The position numbers were made by a program, and so were the translations under genes. From Zizania palustris (lineage: Eukaryota > Streptophyta > Magnoliopsida > Poales > Poaceae): a stretch of 64,000 nt of DNA. The notes under the pieces are model-generated. The model had not been told where the DNA came from. It saw only the letters and a list, made by a program, of their open reading frames with translations, and searched no databases. Shown here piece after piece: positions 30,795-41,001 of the stretch (positions are counted from its first letter, which is position 1; every line of letters starts with the position of its first letter). Location: positions 25,749,931 through 25,813,930 of the forward strand of contig JAAALK010000286.1 of assembly GCA_019279435.1 (NCBI GenBank), read 5' to 3'.

Positions 30795-33700
30795 TCCTCC
30801 CCCTCTTGAATTGGAGTCATCCTCGACTCAAGCTCATCGTCAGGTCCCAAATAGGGTTTTAAATCATCAGCACGGGGCATCAATTTAATCTTTCTCAAAT
30901 CAGGAAAACGATCCTTGCGCAAGTACAACCAAACAAGATCTCCTGGTTTGAAAAACATCTTCTTTCTTCCTTTATTTGTCTTTTGAGCAAAATAGCGTGC
31001 CTTCTTTTCTATAACTCCCTTGGTCTTCAGATGCATAGCTTTCACAAACTCTGCACGCTTAGTTGCCTTCATGTTTGCTCTCTCTTGAAAAGGAAGTGGC
31101 AGCAAATCAAGTGGTGTGATTGGCTTAAAACCATACACCACTTCAGACGGGCACAATTGTGTTGTTGAGTTGACAGCTCTATTGTATGCAAATTCAACAT
31201 GTGGAAGACAGTCCTCCCATTCTTTCAAGTTCTTCTTAATCATTGTTCGCAGCAACATGGAGAGTGTACGGCTTACCACCTTTGTTTGACCTTCAGTTTG
31301 CGGGTGACAAGTTGTTGAAAATAGCATTTTTGTGCCAAGCTTGTCCCTCATTGTCTTCAAAAAGTAACTCATAAACTTCACATCATGATCTGAAACAATG
31401 GCTCTAGGCATCTCGTGCAATCTCACAATTTCCCTGAAAAATAAATCAGCAATATGTGAAGCATCGTTGGTCTTGTGACAGGGAATAAAGTGTGCCATTT
31501 TAGAAAACCTATCCACTCTTACAAATATGGAGTCTCTCCCCCTCTTTGTCCTAGGCAATCCCATAATAAAGTCCATGCTAATATCTTCCCAAGGTGCACT
31601 AGAAACAGGAAGTGGAGTATACAAACCATATGGGTTAAGTTTGGACTTAGCTTTATGGTATGTGGCACAACGCTGCACAAATCGTTCAACATCTCTCCGC
31701 ATCTTTAGCCAATAAAAATTATTGGACAGCAGGGCCAAAGTCTTTTCTCTCCCAAAATGTTCCATTAATCCTCCGCCATGTGATTCCTGCAACAGCAGCA
31801 AATGTACGGACGAATCTGGAACACATAGCTTGTTAGCATGGGACAAGAAACCGTCATAAACATGAAATGTTTTCCAGTCTTTCCCCTCATTACATTTAGT
31901 GTATGGTTCAGCAAATTCTTTATCTACAACATACAAATCTTTCAAACTTTCCAAATCTGGAACGTTAATATCAAGTTGAGATAAAATAACAACCATGCGA
32001 GACAATGCATCAGCAACCACATTTTCTTTGCCATTCTTGTATTTCACAATGTATGGGAAAGATTCAATAAATTCAACCCATTTAACATGTCTACGGTTCA
32101 GTTTAGCTTGCCCTCTCAAATATTTGAGTGCGTCATGATTAGAATGTATAATAAACTCCTCAGGCAAAAGGTAATGTCGCCAAGTCTTAAGCACACGCAC
32201 TAAGGCATATAATTCACACTCATAGGTAAAATAATTCAATTGTGGACCATGCAATTTCTCACTAGAATAGGTCACGGGTTTACCTCCTTGTAGCAACACA
32301 TCTCCTATTCCAAATTCACTAGCATCACATTCTAACTCAAAAGACTTACTAAAATCGCGTAGCTGAAGTAGAGGTGCATGTGTAAGGCGATCCTTGAGTG
32401 GGGCAAAAGCTTGTTCTTGTGCTGGCTTCCAAGTAAAAGTAACTCCCTTCTTGGTTAACTCGGGTAAAGGGCCGGCTATGGTGCTGAAATCTTTCACAAA
32501 ACGCTGGTAGAAACCTGCAAGACCAAGAAAACTACGTACTGCAAGGTTAGTTTTAGTTGCATGCATGACACATCCTTTCAGATTTATAACTTGTGATGAG
32601 GAAGGAGAAACAACTTTGTCTTTTTGTTGCCTCGAAAGTGTTTTAGCTACTTGCTGATTTTCAGAAAGTTGTTTGCTCTTTTGTGCGTCCCTAGCACGTT
32701 TTTCTTGTTCAAATTTCACAATTTCAGCAGGAGTCATAAGAAGCAATGTAACTTTCTTTCCTTTATACATAAATGTGTACTTATTGCTCCTACCATGGTG
32801 TGTAGCATCAGTATCATACTCCCAAGGTCTACCAAGTAAAAGAGAACATGCTTGCATTGGTACTACATCAAAATCAGCAGCTCCGAAGTATGTACCAATG
32901 GAAAATTTGATGTGAGCAGTTTGTGTTACCTTGACCTTACCGCTATTGTTGAACCATTGCACATGGTAAGGGTGTGGATGCGCGCGTGTGGGAAGTTGAA
33001 GCTTCGTTACCATGTTGTGGCTCACCAAATTGTTGCAACTACCGCTGTCGATGATGACACGTACACGACGGTTATTGACGCCGAAGAAGGTCTGAAACAG
33101 ATTGTTCCGTTGTGCCCTGTCGTCCTGCTCCATGTGAGTGCTCAAGACGCGTTGTACAATAAGTGCTTCAAGGTCGGCAGTGGCATCCGACGCAATAACA
33201 GCGTCATCGTCGAATGTATCATCATCTCCTGCAATGTTAGCAGCAAGTGCATATTCATCTTCAACATCACTAGCACTTACATAGCCACCGTCTTTCGTAG
33301 CAATATAAGCCCGCTGACTAGGGCAGTCTTTCATCACATGGCCAAGTCCTTTGCATCTGTGACACTGGATCGCTGCAGAACGCGCAGTAGAGGCTACCGA
33401 GGAGGTGGGCTTGGCTGGCGCCTTGGATGCTACAGTCTTGGAACTCTCAACCTGGGCTGTAGATGTAGAAGGTGCTGATGTAGCCGCCGGTCGAGAAGGG
33501 GGTGCGGGTGGTCGTTGCTGCTGCCCACTTGAGCGTGAAGTAGCACCACCAATGTTGGTCCTCATGCTGCGTTGTGGTTGTTGGCGACCCTGCAATTCTT
33601 TTTCTGCAAGCATAGCAAGGTGGAAAAGACGAGTGATAGTATTGTATTCTTTATAATCAATGATATCCTGAATTTCACGTCTTAAACCACCATAAAAACG

Positions 33701-34450
33701 GGCCATTTTATCCTCATTGTCCTCCTCAATTTCAGCACGCATGCAACCTATTTGCAACTCCTGATAATACTCCTCTACCGATTTATTTCCTTGGTTTAGG
33801 CGCTGCAATTTTTTTCTCAAATCACGTTTATATGAAGGAGGGACCCATCTACCACGCATTTGCCGTTTTAACATATCCCAAGTTTGTGGTTCATTTCCAA
33901 CCTGAACTATTTCAGTCCACCAAAGAAGAGCATATCCAGTGAAGTCACTAGTAGCTAAACGCACGCGGTGGATAGCAGGAACCATATGAGCATTAAATTT
34001 TTGTTCGACTGACATCTCCCAATCTAAATATGCATCTGGATCATAGGTGCCAGCAAAAGGAGGTACTGAAAATTTTACCTTAGAGTAGGGATCATTGTTT
34101 CTGTGGTTGTCATTGTTACCTCGTGGACGGCGGTTGTGGTGGCCGCCCATACCTTGACGGTTGAACTGAAAGCGATGACGCGCAACCTCGTCAGGGTCAA
34201 TGGCATTGTTTCCGGCATAGGATAGGTCGTCTTCCTCTTCAATATGGTCGTCTTCCTCTTCAACATGGTCATCGTTGGCTCGTGCAGCAGGCAAGCGTGT
34301 TTCTAAGGCAGTCATCCGGTCTACTAGGTCAGCCACAGTACGTGCGAGACGTTCGATGGAATGTTGGGTCTGCCGCTGAGACTCTAGTAGAGCACGTCGT
34401 GAGACACATTCATTAAAATCAGATGGAGGGGTGCCGCTGTTATCTGCCAT
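30365..34450 (-). CDS. gag-pol: CRM-type Gag-Pol polyprotein lacking reverse transcriptase
   Basis: The frame is open for 1361 codons from the ATG of MADNSGTPPSD; it is also open upstream to 34558, but the leader and the homologous start favour 34450. Gag: FSVPPFAGTYDPDAYLDWE near residue 125 and a CCHC knuckle (CHRCKGLGHVMKDC) near 361. Protease: IIDSGSCNNLVS near 465. Near residue 637 (about 32538) the frame passes straight from a pre-RT segment to VRSFLGLAGFYQRF, which normally follows RT, so fingers, palm and FVDD/YVDD motif are absent. RNase H: ELECDASEFGIG near 705. Integrase: about 890-1190 with MDFIMGLP and SDHDVKF, but QTKVVSRTL replaces QTE, losing the catalytic Glu. Near residue 1195 LMPRAD joins DLKPYLG directly, removing the GPY/F module. 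The end carries an ITRARARHLNYEV motif, in the LTR. Confidence 0.85.
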   Translation of the reverse strand: MADNSGTPPSDFNECVSRRALLESQRQTQHSIERLARTVADLVDRMTALETRLPAARANDDHVEEEDDHIEEEDDLSYAGNNAIDPDEVARHRFQFNRQGMGGHHNRRPRGNNDNHRNNDPYSKVKFSVPPFAGTYDPDAYLDWEMSVEQKFNAHMVPAIHRVRLATSDFTGYALLWWTEIVQVGNEPQTWDMLKRQMRGRWVPPSYKRDLRKKLQRLNQGNKSVEEYYQELQIGCMRAEIEEDNEDKMARFYGGLRREIQDIIDYKEYNTITRLFHLAMLAEKELQGRQQPQRSMRTNIGGATSRSSGQQQRPPAPPSRPAATSAPSTSTAQVESSKTVASKAPAKPTSSVASTARSAAIQCHRCKGLGHVMKDCPSQRAYIATKDGGYVSASDVEDEYALAANIAGDDDTFDDDAVIASDATADLEALIVQRVLSTHMEQDDRAQRNNLFQTFFGVNNRRVRVIIDSGSCNNLVSHNMVTKLQLPTRAHPHPYHVQWFNNSGKVKVTQTAHIKFSIGTYFGAADFDVVPMQACSLLLGRPWEYDTDATHHGRSNKYTFMYKGKKVTLLLMTPAEIVKFEQEKRARDAQKSKQLSENQQVAKTLSRQQKDKVVSPSSSQVINLKGCVMHATKTNLAVRSFLGLAGFYQRFVKDFSTIAGPLPELTKKGVTFTWKPAQEQAFAPLKDRLTHAPLLQLRDFSKSFELECDASEFGIGDVLLQGGKPVTYSSEKLHGPQLNYFTYECELYALVRVLKTWRHYLLPEEFIIHSNHDALKYLRGQAKLNRRHVKWVEFIESFPYIVKYKNGKENVVADALSRMVVILSQLDINVPDLESLKDLYVVDKEFAEPYTKCNEGKDWKTFHVYDGFLSHANKLCVPDSSVHLLLLQESHGGGLMEHFGREKTLALLSNNFYWLKMRRDVERFVQRCATYHKAKSKLNPYGLYTPLPVSSAPWEDISMDFIMGLPRTKRGRDSIFVRVDRFSKMAHFIPCHKTNDASHIADLFFREIVRLHEMPRAIVSDHDVKFMSYFLKTMRDKLGTKMLFSTTCHPQTEGQTKVVSRTLSMLLRTMIKKNLKEWEDCLPHVEFAYNRAVNSTTQLCPSEVVYGFKPITPLDLLPLPFQERANMKATKRAEFVKAMHLKTKGVIEKKARYFAQKTNKGRKKMFFKPGDLVWLYLRKDRFPDLRKIKLMPRADDLKPYLGPDDELESRMTPIQEGEDDEDITSYDTHMEPPPTILQGPITRARARHLNYEVNSFLSNYFNICLDGMLLNTSDILLLRNMGDGIEELDLKTEPHGCLKSRFRWFGLHRPPCTKMAITSSYEVRLARSLTFWKAEEKTDRLPLVSHRLESRVVLCDQNRPA
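30795..30810 (-). other. Polypurine tract of CRM-1
   Basis: On the minus strand TTCAAGAGGGGGAGGA abuts the TGATGAGG start of the 3' LTR. It overlaps the coding sequence, because the frame continues into the LTR. Confidence 0.8.
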
Positions 34451-35705
34451 GTTAGTGAAAGACAAAACAACAAAGAATAATCCTGGTGGAAAACAGCTCG
34501 GTGGGGTGTTGGGTGTGTGGTGGAAGCAATCCGTCAAGCACCTTACCCACGCTTGCAAGTGTTCTTACCACGCCGCAGTGAGGTTACCGGCCTACAGGTG
34601 ATGAACCAAGTGGAGGGTGGTGTACAATTGCAAGAAATGATCCTGTCCTGACCAAGAGAAAGGTGTAGCTTGGAAGGCAAAGTGAGTAGCAAGGATTAGC
34701 GATAATAATAACAGTTAAACCAAGTTCAATAAGTATTCCCTAGTACTCGTCAAAGTTGCTGACCGTAGTGCTCCCAAAGTGAAAGTTCAAGTAATAGAGG
34801 GAAACTATGTGCCCAAAAATCAAAAAGGAAGCAAAAACAGGCCAAATTCAGCTCTCTATAGATCGGACAAGGGATCGGACAAGAGATCGGACAAGTGATC
34901 GGACAAGGGTATGTGCACAAATAATTTTTTTTTCTGCTGCTGATCGGGTCGGACAAGGGATCGGACAAGAGTTCGGACAAAGGTTCAGACAAGAGATCGG
35001 ACAAGCAACAAACAGACAAAGACTGCTTCAGATTGGACAAGAGTTCGGACAGGAGTTCGGACAAGAGTTCGGACAAGCAACAACAGGACTGTTTCTCTTT
35101 TTTTTTATATATATATTTTTTTCTTTTTTTTTCACTCTATTTTTTTTGAAACAAGGATGACAAGAGATACAACCACAAAAATTGGCACCTGCAACTGAGG
35201 TGGGATGTGGCTCACAAAAATTCAAACAAGTTTGCTGTCCGGCGAGCAAAAACTTTGTCCAATTTTTTTCTTTATCTTCCTGATTTTTTTGGCGAGTTTG
35301 GTGAGGGCTAACCGGCGTAGCGGGTTAGGGTACCCACCCAAATCGGGTCAGGAACACGCTCAAAAAATTTCAGATTTTTCTGCCAAACGAGCGAAAAGTT
35401 ATGCCTGTTTTACTGAAGGGGGGTCACAAAGAGTAGATGTGGAAAACAAATAGGGTTGCGGAAGGGGGGGGTTTCGGTGGGGAATTTTTTTCTGAGACAC
35501 AAGAACAACTACTACTCAAACGACACAGAGGGATGACTAAACCAGCAACAAGACTCGACCAAGAACACAAACTCAACAAGGTTAAAACTGAAATTAAAAT
35601 CGCAAGGCACAAAGGGGTTCTCGGTGGGGAATTTTTTTTTTGGTGCGGTTTTTTGGACTCTGGGTAAAACAAAAGCAGATCGAGATTACCTAACGGGAAA
35701 TCTGA
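34451..35705 (-). other. 5' leader of CRM-1
   Basis: About 1.25 kb separates the PBS from the gag ATG. It contains the 12-bp minisatellite (34861-35076), an A/T-rich patch near 35095-35150 and a long T/G-rich stretch near 35630. I see no conserved ORF. A leader with structured or repeated sequence could hold the RNA packaging signal; that is inference. Confidence 0.6.
34861..35076 (-). repeat. 12-bp minisatellite, unit GATCGGACAAGR, about 13 copies
   Basis: Read on the plus strand, GATCGGACAAG or GTTCGGACAAG recurs in two blocks (34861-34908 with 4 copies, 34940-35076 with about 9), split by A/T-rich sequence. The units read CTTGTCCGAWC on the element strand. The 12-nt period creates spurious repetitive ORFs on both strands. 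Confidence 0.9.
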
Positions 35706-35717
35706 GCTCTGATACCA
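35706..35717 (-). other. Primer-binding site of CRM-1 (initiator Met tRNA)
   Basis: The minus strand reads TGGTATCAGAGC two bases after the end of the 5' LTR. Confidence 0.92.
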
Positions 35718-35719
35718 GC

Positions 35720-36626
35720 TGATGGGGGATTGGTCCCGATCTTCCGCTAGGTAAGGGATAAACTTGGGTTGGTGGAGAATCTCGACGTTGGCGATCCAAG
35801 GCTCCGGTCCGGCGGATCAAAACCTTGCAATCGTTACACCACTGTCTCCGTTGGTTATCAACCACGCAGGACGCGATTGACCTCGCCACGAAGGCTAATT
35901 CCTGCAAGCGAACCCAAGAACACAAGCAAGAACAGGAAGGATACAAATCGAATGCCAAATCTCAGACAAACGAAGATAAGGTGAGGTTTCACAAACGCCA
36001 ATGCAGCAGCCAATCGGTCCGGTGCAAGAGGCGGGATCTAAACACAACAGTGTAGATGCAACAAAGCAAAACCTAACCCTAGAGGCGGCTGGCGTGAGTT
36101 TATAAAGGGTGGGCAGCCTGTGGAAGGCGAACAAACACGGGCTGTGGGCTAGAAGGCGAACAGACATGCACTATGGGCCAACACGGTCCAGTTCTGTCAC
36201 GCAGGACGGTTTTGGCCACACAGAACGACTCGAGACTCCAAACGATGTGAAACCAACGGCAAACGATCCGTCTTCTCCTCAGCTTTCCAAAACGTCAAAG
36301 AACGCGCCAATCGGACTTCGTATGAGGAAGTTATGGCCATTTTGGTGCAGGGTGGTCGATGTAGTCCGAACCAGCGAAATCTTGACTTCAAACATCCGTG
36401 CGGCTCCGTCTTCAAGTCCAACTCTTCTATTCCATCTCCCATGTTCCTAAGCAACAAAATATCACTAGTATTCAGTAGCATCCCATCCAAACAAATATTG
36501 AAATAGTTGCTAAGGAAAGAATTAACCTCATAGTTCAAGTGACGGGCACAGGCGCGTGTGATTGGTCCTTGTAGTATTGTAGGTGGAGGCTCCATGTGTG
36601 TATCATGTGAAGTGATGTCCTCATCA
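35720..36626 (-). repeat. 5' LTR of CRM-1 (907 bp)
   Basis: Begins TGATGAGGACATC on the minus strand. Differs from the 3' LTR at about seven sites. Flanked by GGGCC at 36627-36631. The ORF-like stretch at 36197-36595 is the LTR copy of the polyprotein tail. Confidence 0.93.
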
Positions 36627-37065
36627 GGGCCCAGTCAAAGACAGCCAATCTGGCGATGGCGTTTAGAGATAATTGCGGCAAGGTAACATGAAACATATCC
36701 AGTACCTCGGCCAGGAAGTCGATGGTCGGAAGGCCCAGCCCTGCTTCGAAGAAAGCCTCGAAGACCACCACCTCCCCGCTCCGCGACGCCGGGGTTTCTT
36801 TTGTTCCGGGGAGTTGAGTCCTCATCCCTGGTCCTAGCTTCCCATTCACCGCCTCCTCAATGGACTCCGCTGAGCTCATCGATTGCCCGAGGAGAAAGCT
36901 CTGCTTCAGCGGCTTCTTGGACGGCGGGCGGAGCTCTCGTGGATTTTTGGGCCAAGAACCCCCCCGAAGCTCCCGCCATTGCCACTGCTGCCGATGCAGC
37001 CCAAGCTTGCCTCAGCGCCAAGGTTCCCATCGCCATCGGCACAGTTGTGCTGGTCCTCACCATTG
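36627..37065 (-). pseudogene. Antisense gene of TAT-A, 5' part
   Basis: First-exon homologue. The start MVRTSTTVPMAMG at about 37065 resembles MMVKTKGSAPPS of TAT-B and is followed by an Ala-rich segment, then after a frameshift by VVVFEAFFEAGLGLP and LARLAVFDWAL-like sequence cut by CRM-1. The continuation is at 29887 on the minus strand. The two pieces share the GGGCC target duplication. Confidence 0.82.
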
Positions 37066-37162
37066 GGTTCTTGCTCAACAGCGTTGTAAAAGGTTTGAAG
37101 GTGAGAGTGTGGAGGCTTAGAACCGAAGCTCTGTAAAAATTACCGCTGCGGTTCAAGTCCTC

Positions 37163-37170
37163 CTTTTATA
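37163..37170 (-). promoter_or_regulatory. TATA box of the TAT-A antisense gene
   Basis: TATAAAAG on the minus strand, in GGTTATAAAAGGAGG, about 100 nt before the start codon. It is the positional counterpart of the TAT-B box at 21369-21376. Confidence 0.6.
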
Positions 37171-37572
37171 ACCCCTTCGCCTTCGATTAATGTGGTTTGC
37201 ATATGCATTCACACTGCAGGTTAAACTTCTGCCACTGATAGGTGGGCCCAGAAGGTAAAAAGATGTGAACCCGCTGTTAAATTTATGTCCGTTACTTTCT
37301 TAAAATAGTCTAACGACTACTTGAGGGGTAATGGCTCATATTTAATGGCTCCTTGCGATGCTTCACATTTGCAACGGTCCATTTCCTTGTGAAGTTTTCA
37401 CACCGGGATTCAAGTTCGAAGCTTCAGTCAAATATACCACCGACGCTGAAGACACTTCGAACGGTTGTAATACCTTGAATTTTTTCTAAGTCCCTAAGCA
37501 TGAAAATATTTCTTGCGTATACTGCCCTCCTTGCTATACAGGTTATTTAGAGAGGCGTATTCGAGGGGCTAC
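37171..37572 (+). other. Non-coding region before the TAT-A 3' LTR
   Basis: No ORF is supported. It ends in CGTATTCGAGGGGCTAC, the same polypurine-tract sequence as in TAT-B, directly before TGTTGGGGG. Confidence 0.55.
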
Positions 37573-38054
37573 TGTTGGGGGAAATACTTCATCCCTAGGA
37601 CCTTCAGGATTACAAGAAAAAGACAAATCATAATCTCCAAATCTAAGGCTTGTCTCCGAATAGAAGGGTTAAAGCCGGAGGGTTCATCTAGGCTCCAGTC
37701 TGAAGTTACCCTCCGAAGGCTCCCCCTCCGCAGTGGAAAACAGCCAAAAGGATGGGACATCTACTATGTTTATCTCCTTCGAACACACCATTTTAGCCCT
37801 ATTTGGGGTACCGAAAAAGTTTCCAGTATGTCGGTTGTAATTGAGGGGTAAGAAGGTCTTTTCCTTAGAGTTTTTACCTATAAATACCCCTTCTCATCCT
37901 GTAATATATAGGCATCAAATATTCAGATATTCAATACACAACTTCAAACTATTTCGAGCTATTATCCAATTCGGAGGCTTGAAATAGTCCGCTTTGACAA
38001 ACACTTCATTTGTTAGTTCTTAAAATTAGAGAACCTGTTAGTGTAATCCATTGC
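37573..38054 (+). repeat. 3' LTR of TAT-A (about 482 bp)
   Basis: Starts TGTTGGGGGAAATACTTC and is alignable with the TAT-B LTR through TATAAATACCCC (TATA 37879-37886), AATACACAACTT and GTTAGTGTAATCC, but clearly diverged. The last bases (TTGCGCAAAT) do not give a clean CAACA end, so the right boundary is approximate. TEK-1 begins within a few bases. Confidence 0.85.
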
Positions 38055-38080
38055 GCAAATAGCGGGGCTGTGCTATATCT

Positions 38081-41001
38081 TTAATCGGTCCCTGATGACT
38101 TTAACCTTTTCTTCAGCTTCTCATAGAATGTCTGTCCCGAATAGCTGAGACTCACTAGTCTGATCCCATAGTAGGGTGTTCGGCACTTACGCCCATACAA
38201 TGCCTCAAAAGGTGACATCTGCAAACTGACTTGATAGCTGTTGTTGTAGGAGAACTCTACAAAAGGAAGACTCTTGCCCCACATTCTGCCAAAATCTATG
38301 GCGCATGCTCTAAGCACATCTTCTAATATTTGGTTCTTTCTTTCGGTCTGACCATTAGTCTATGGATGATAAGCTGTATTGAAGTTTAGCCGGGTGCCGA
38401 GCTCTTCCTTAAGATTCTTCCAAAACTTTGAGGTGAACTGGCTGCCTCGGTCAGAAATGATCTTCTTCGGAACTCCGTGTAAACACACAATCCGGGCCAT
38501 GTACAACTCTGCTAGCTTCAGACCACTGTAAGTTGTCTTGACGGGGATGAAATGGGCTACCTTTGTGAGCCGATCAATGATTACCCAAATGGAGTCATAT
38601 CCGGCTTGGGTCCAAGGTAGTCCAATGGTGAAGTCCATCCCTACCTCTTCCCACTTCCATTTGGGGATCTTGAGGGGTTGCAATAAACCAGTAGGCCTCT
38701 GGTGCTCTGCCTTGATTCGCTGACAAGTGTCAAATCTTGCTACATATTCAGCTATTTCTCTTTTCATACTGACCCACCAATATCTCTCTTTGAAGTCTTG
38801 GTAGATTTTAGTACTCCCCAGATGGATGGAGTATAGGGGTCTCATGTGCTTCCTTAAGAATGAGGGTCTTCAGCTCTAGCTTGTTGGGCACACATAGCCT
38901 GTCCCCAAACCATACAATGCCAGCTTCATCTTCAGAGAAGCCTGGGGCCTTTCCCGTCCTAATGTTTTTCTGAATTTCCAAAATGTCAGGATCTTCCTTC
39001 TAGGCTTCACGGACCTCGTCCATCAAGATAGATCTTGCTTCTAGTGTAGGGAGGTATTCCCTGGTAGAAATTCCTTTGTTCAACCTTTCCATCTCCTTGT
39101 ATAACAAAGGAGCTTGATCATGCACCATGATGGCGTTGCAATATCCTTTTTGACTTAAAGCATCGGCCACTACATTTGCCTTGCCTAGATGGTAGTGGAT
39201 GCCTAAGTCATTATCTTTGATCAACTTTAACCATCTTCTTTACCTGAGGTTTGGGTCGGGCTGGGTGAAAATGTATTTGAGGCTCTTGTGATTGGTGAAG
39301 ACTTCACACCTATGTACTAACAAGGTAATGCCTCCATATCTTCAGCGCATGAACTACTGCTGCCAATTCCAAGTCATGAGTAGGGTAGTTCAACTCGTGA
39401 GGTCTCAATTGTCAAGAGGCGTATGAATTGACCTTCCCGCCTTGCATCAGAACACACCCTAGTCCGTGACGAGAGGCATTGCAGTAGACATGGAAGTCCT
39501 TCTGGATATCCGGCAGAGTCAAAATAGGTGCTGACACAAGCTTCTTCTTGAGGGTCTGGAAGCTTTCTTCACAGGCTGGTGTCCATTCGAACCTTAATTC
39601 CTTTTGCAACAATCTGGTCATGGGTTTGGCGATCTTGGAAAAGTTTTCGATAAACCGGCGATAATATTTGGCTAGTCCCATAAAACTTCGGATCTCAGAC
39701 ACAATCGTTGGATGCAACCAATTGGTTACTGCTTCCATGGTGGTTGGGTCCACTTCTATCCCTCCGATAGATATGACATGTCCGAGGAGTTTCACTTCAG
39801 ATGACCAGAACTCGCATTTGCTATACTTAGCATAGAATTGCTTCTCTCGTAACTTTCCCAAGGTTAGGCGGAGATGGATTTCATGCTCTTCCTTGCTCTT
39901 GGAGTAAACGAGGATGTCATCGATGAATACTACAATGAACTTATCCAAGAACTCCATGAAGACATTGTTCATCATATTAATGAAGAACGTGGGGGCATTC
40001 GTGAGTCTGAATGACATCACAGTATACTCATACAATCCATACCAAGATGTGAATGTGGTCTTGGGAATGTCCTCCTCTTTGATCCTTAGCTGATGGTAGC
40101 TTGATCGAAGATCAATCTTCAAGAAGACTGAGGATCCTTTCGGCTGATCGAACAGGTTGTCAATTCGCGGTAGTGGGTACATGTTCTTATTGGTCACCTC
40201 GTTCAAAGCTCTATAATCCACACACATCCTCTTTGTCTTATCCTTTTTCATGGAAAATATGACCGGTGCACCCCAAGGCAAGATACTTGGTCACATATAT
40301 CCCTTCTTCTCAAGCTATTCAATATTACTTTTTACTTCGGCTAACTCATTCACGACCATCCGATACGGTCGCTTGGAGATGGGTGAGGTTCCAGGAACAA
40401 GTTAAATCCTGAACTCAATGTCCCTCTTGGGTGGCATCCCTGGTAATTCCTCTAGAAAAACGTCTGGGTACTCTCGGACCACAAGCACTTCTTCTACTGC
40501 CATATGGTGGAGAGAGGTTCCTCTCGAACCCTGGGTGGTCATCTTAAAGGTGATGGTGATTCCATCCTCGCTAGTCACTGTGATGGACTTGCTGGAACAG
40601 TCTATCATTCCCATCTGCTTCATCAACCAGTCCATACCGATGATGAGGTCTTGGCCCTTGCAATCTATAAGGATTGGGTCGGCCCAAAATAACACCCCTT
40701 GGATCTCTATCCTTGTTCTCAAGCTAAATAGGTTGGCTAGAGTTTGGTTGCCCGGTATAGCGATCATCATGGGTTTGGGCAGATGGAGTACTTCTAGTCC
40801 ATTACTTTTCACAAAATTTTGGGATATGAAGGAGTGTGTTGCTCTAGAGTCAAACAATATAATTGTGGGTATGGAATTTGCAGTGAACATACCGAGGACA
40901 ACTTCTAGAGCCTCTTGGGCTTCTTCAACGGTGATATGATTGACACGGGCATGGAATGCCGGGTTGGGGGCAACTCCTGGGGTTGCTTGGGGTGAGGACA
41001 C
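38081..41001 (-). pseudogene. pol: TEK-1 Pol: protease, RT, RNase H, integrase (decayed)
   Basis: Protease near 40860 reads LFDSRATHSFIS, with Arg replacing the Gly of DSG. RT is the best-preserved part (40281-39412): MCVDYRALNEVT, FLKIDLRSSYHQL and catalytic FIDDILVYSKS. RNase H follows with FHVYCNASRHGLGCVL, then broken sequence to 39000. Integrase (38845-38081) keeps MDFTIGLP, SDRGSQFTSKFW and the FVEFSYNNSYQ block. The frame is divided by several stops and shifts, for example between 40402 and 40281 and around 39400. The domain order and IDLRSSYHQ / SFRLTNAP signatures fit Tekay/Del chromoviruses. Confidence 0.88.

Larger units (their letters stand above)
29888..36626 (-). mobile_element. 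CRM-1: CRM-type centromeric chromovirus, internally deleted
   Basis: Two 907-bp LTRs (TGATGGGGG...TCATCA on the plus strand) flank a minus-strand element of 6739 bp with a perfect GGGCC duplication. On its own strand the LTR begins TGATGAGGACATC, matching the TGATGARGACATC start I associate with CRM/CRR elements. The reading frame runs about 430 nt into the 3' LTR, another CRM trait. The PBS fits initiator Met tRNA. About seven differences between the LTRs (99.2%) indicate a recent insertion. It is non-autonomous: the RT core is missing. Confidence 0.85.

Noticed and set aside
32852..33478. 208-aa plus-strand frame opposite CRM gag/protease
   Set aside because: It is a shadow of the intact minus-strand polyprotein and has no conserved motif.
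34750..35160. Repetitive frames (MSELLSELLSELL-like) in the CRM leader
   Set aside because: They are produced by the 12-nt minisatellite period on both strands and lack a plausible start context or homologue.
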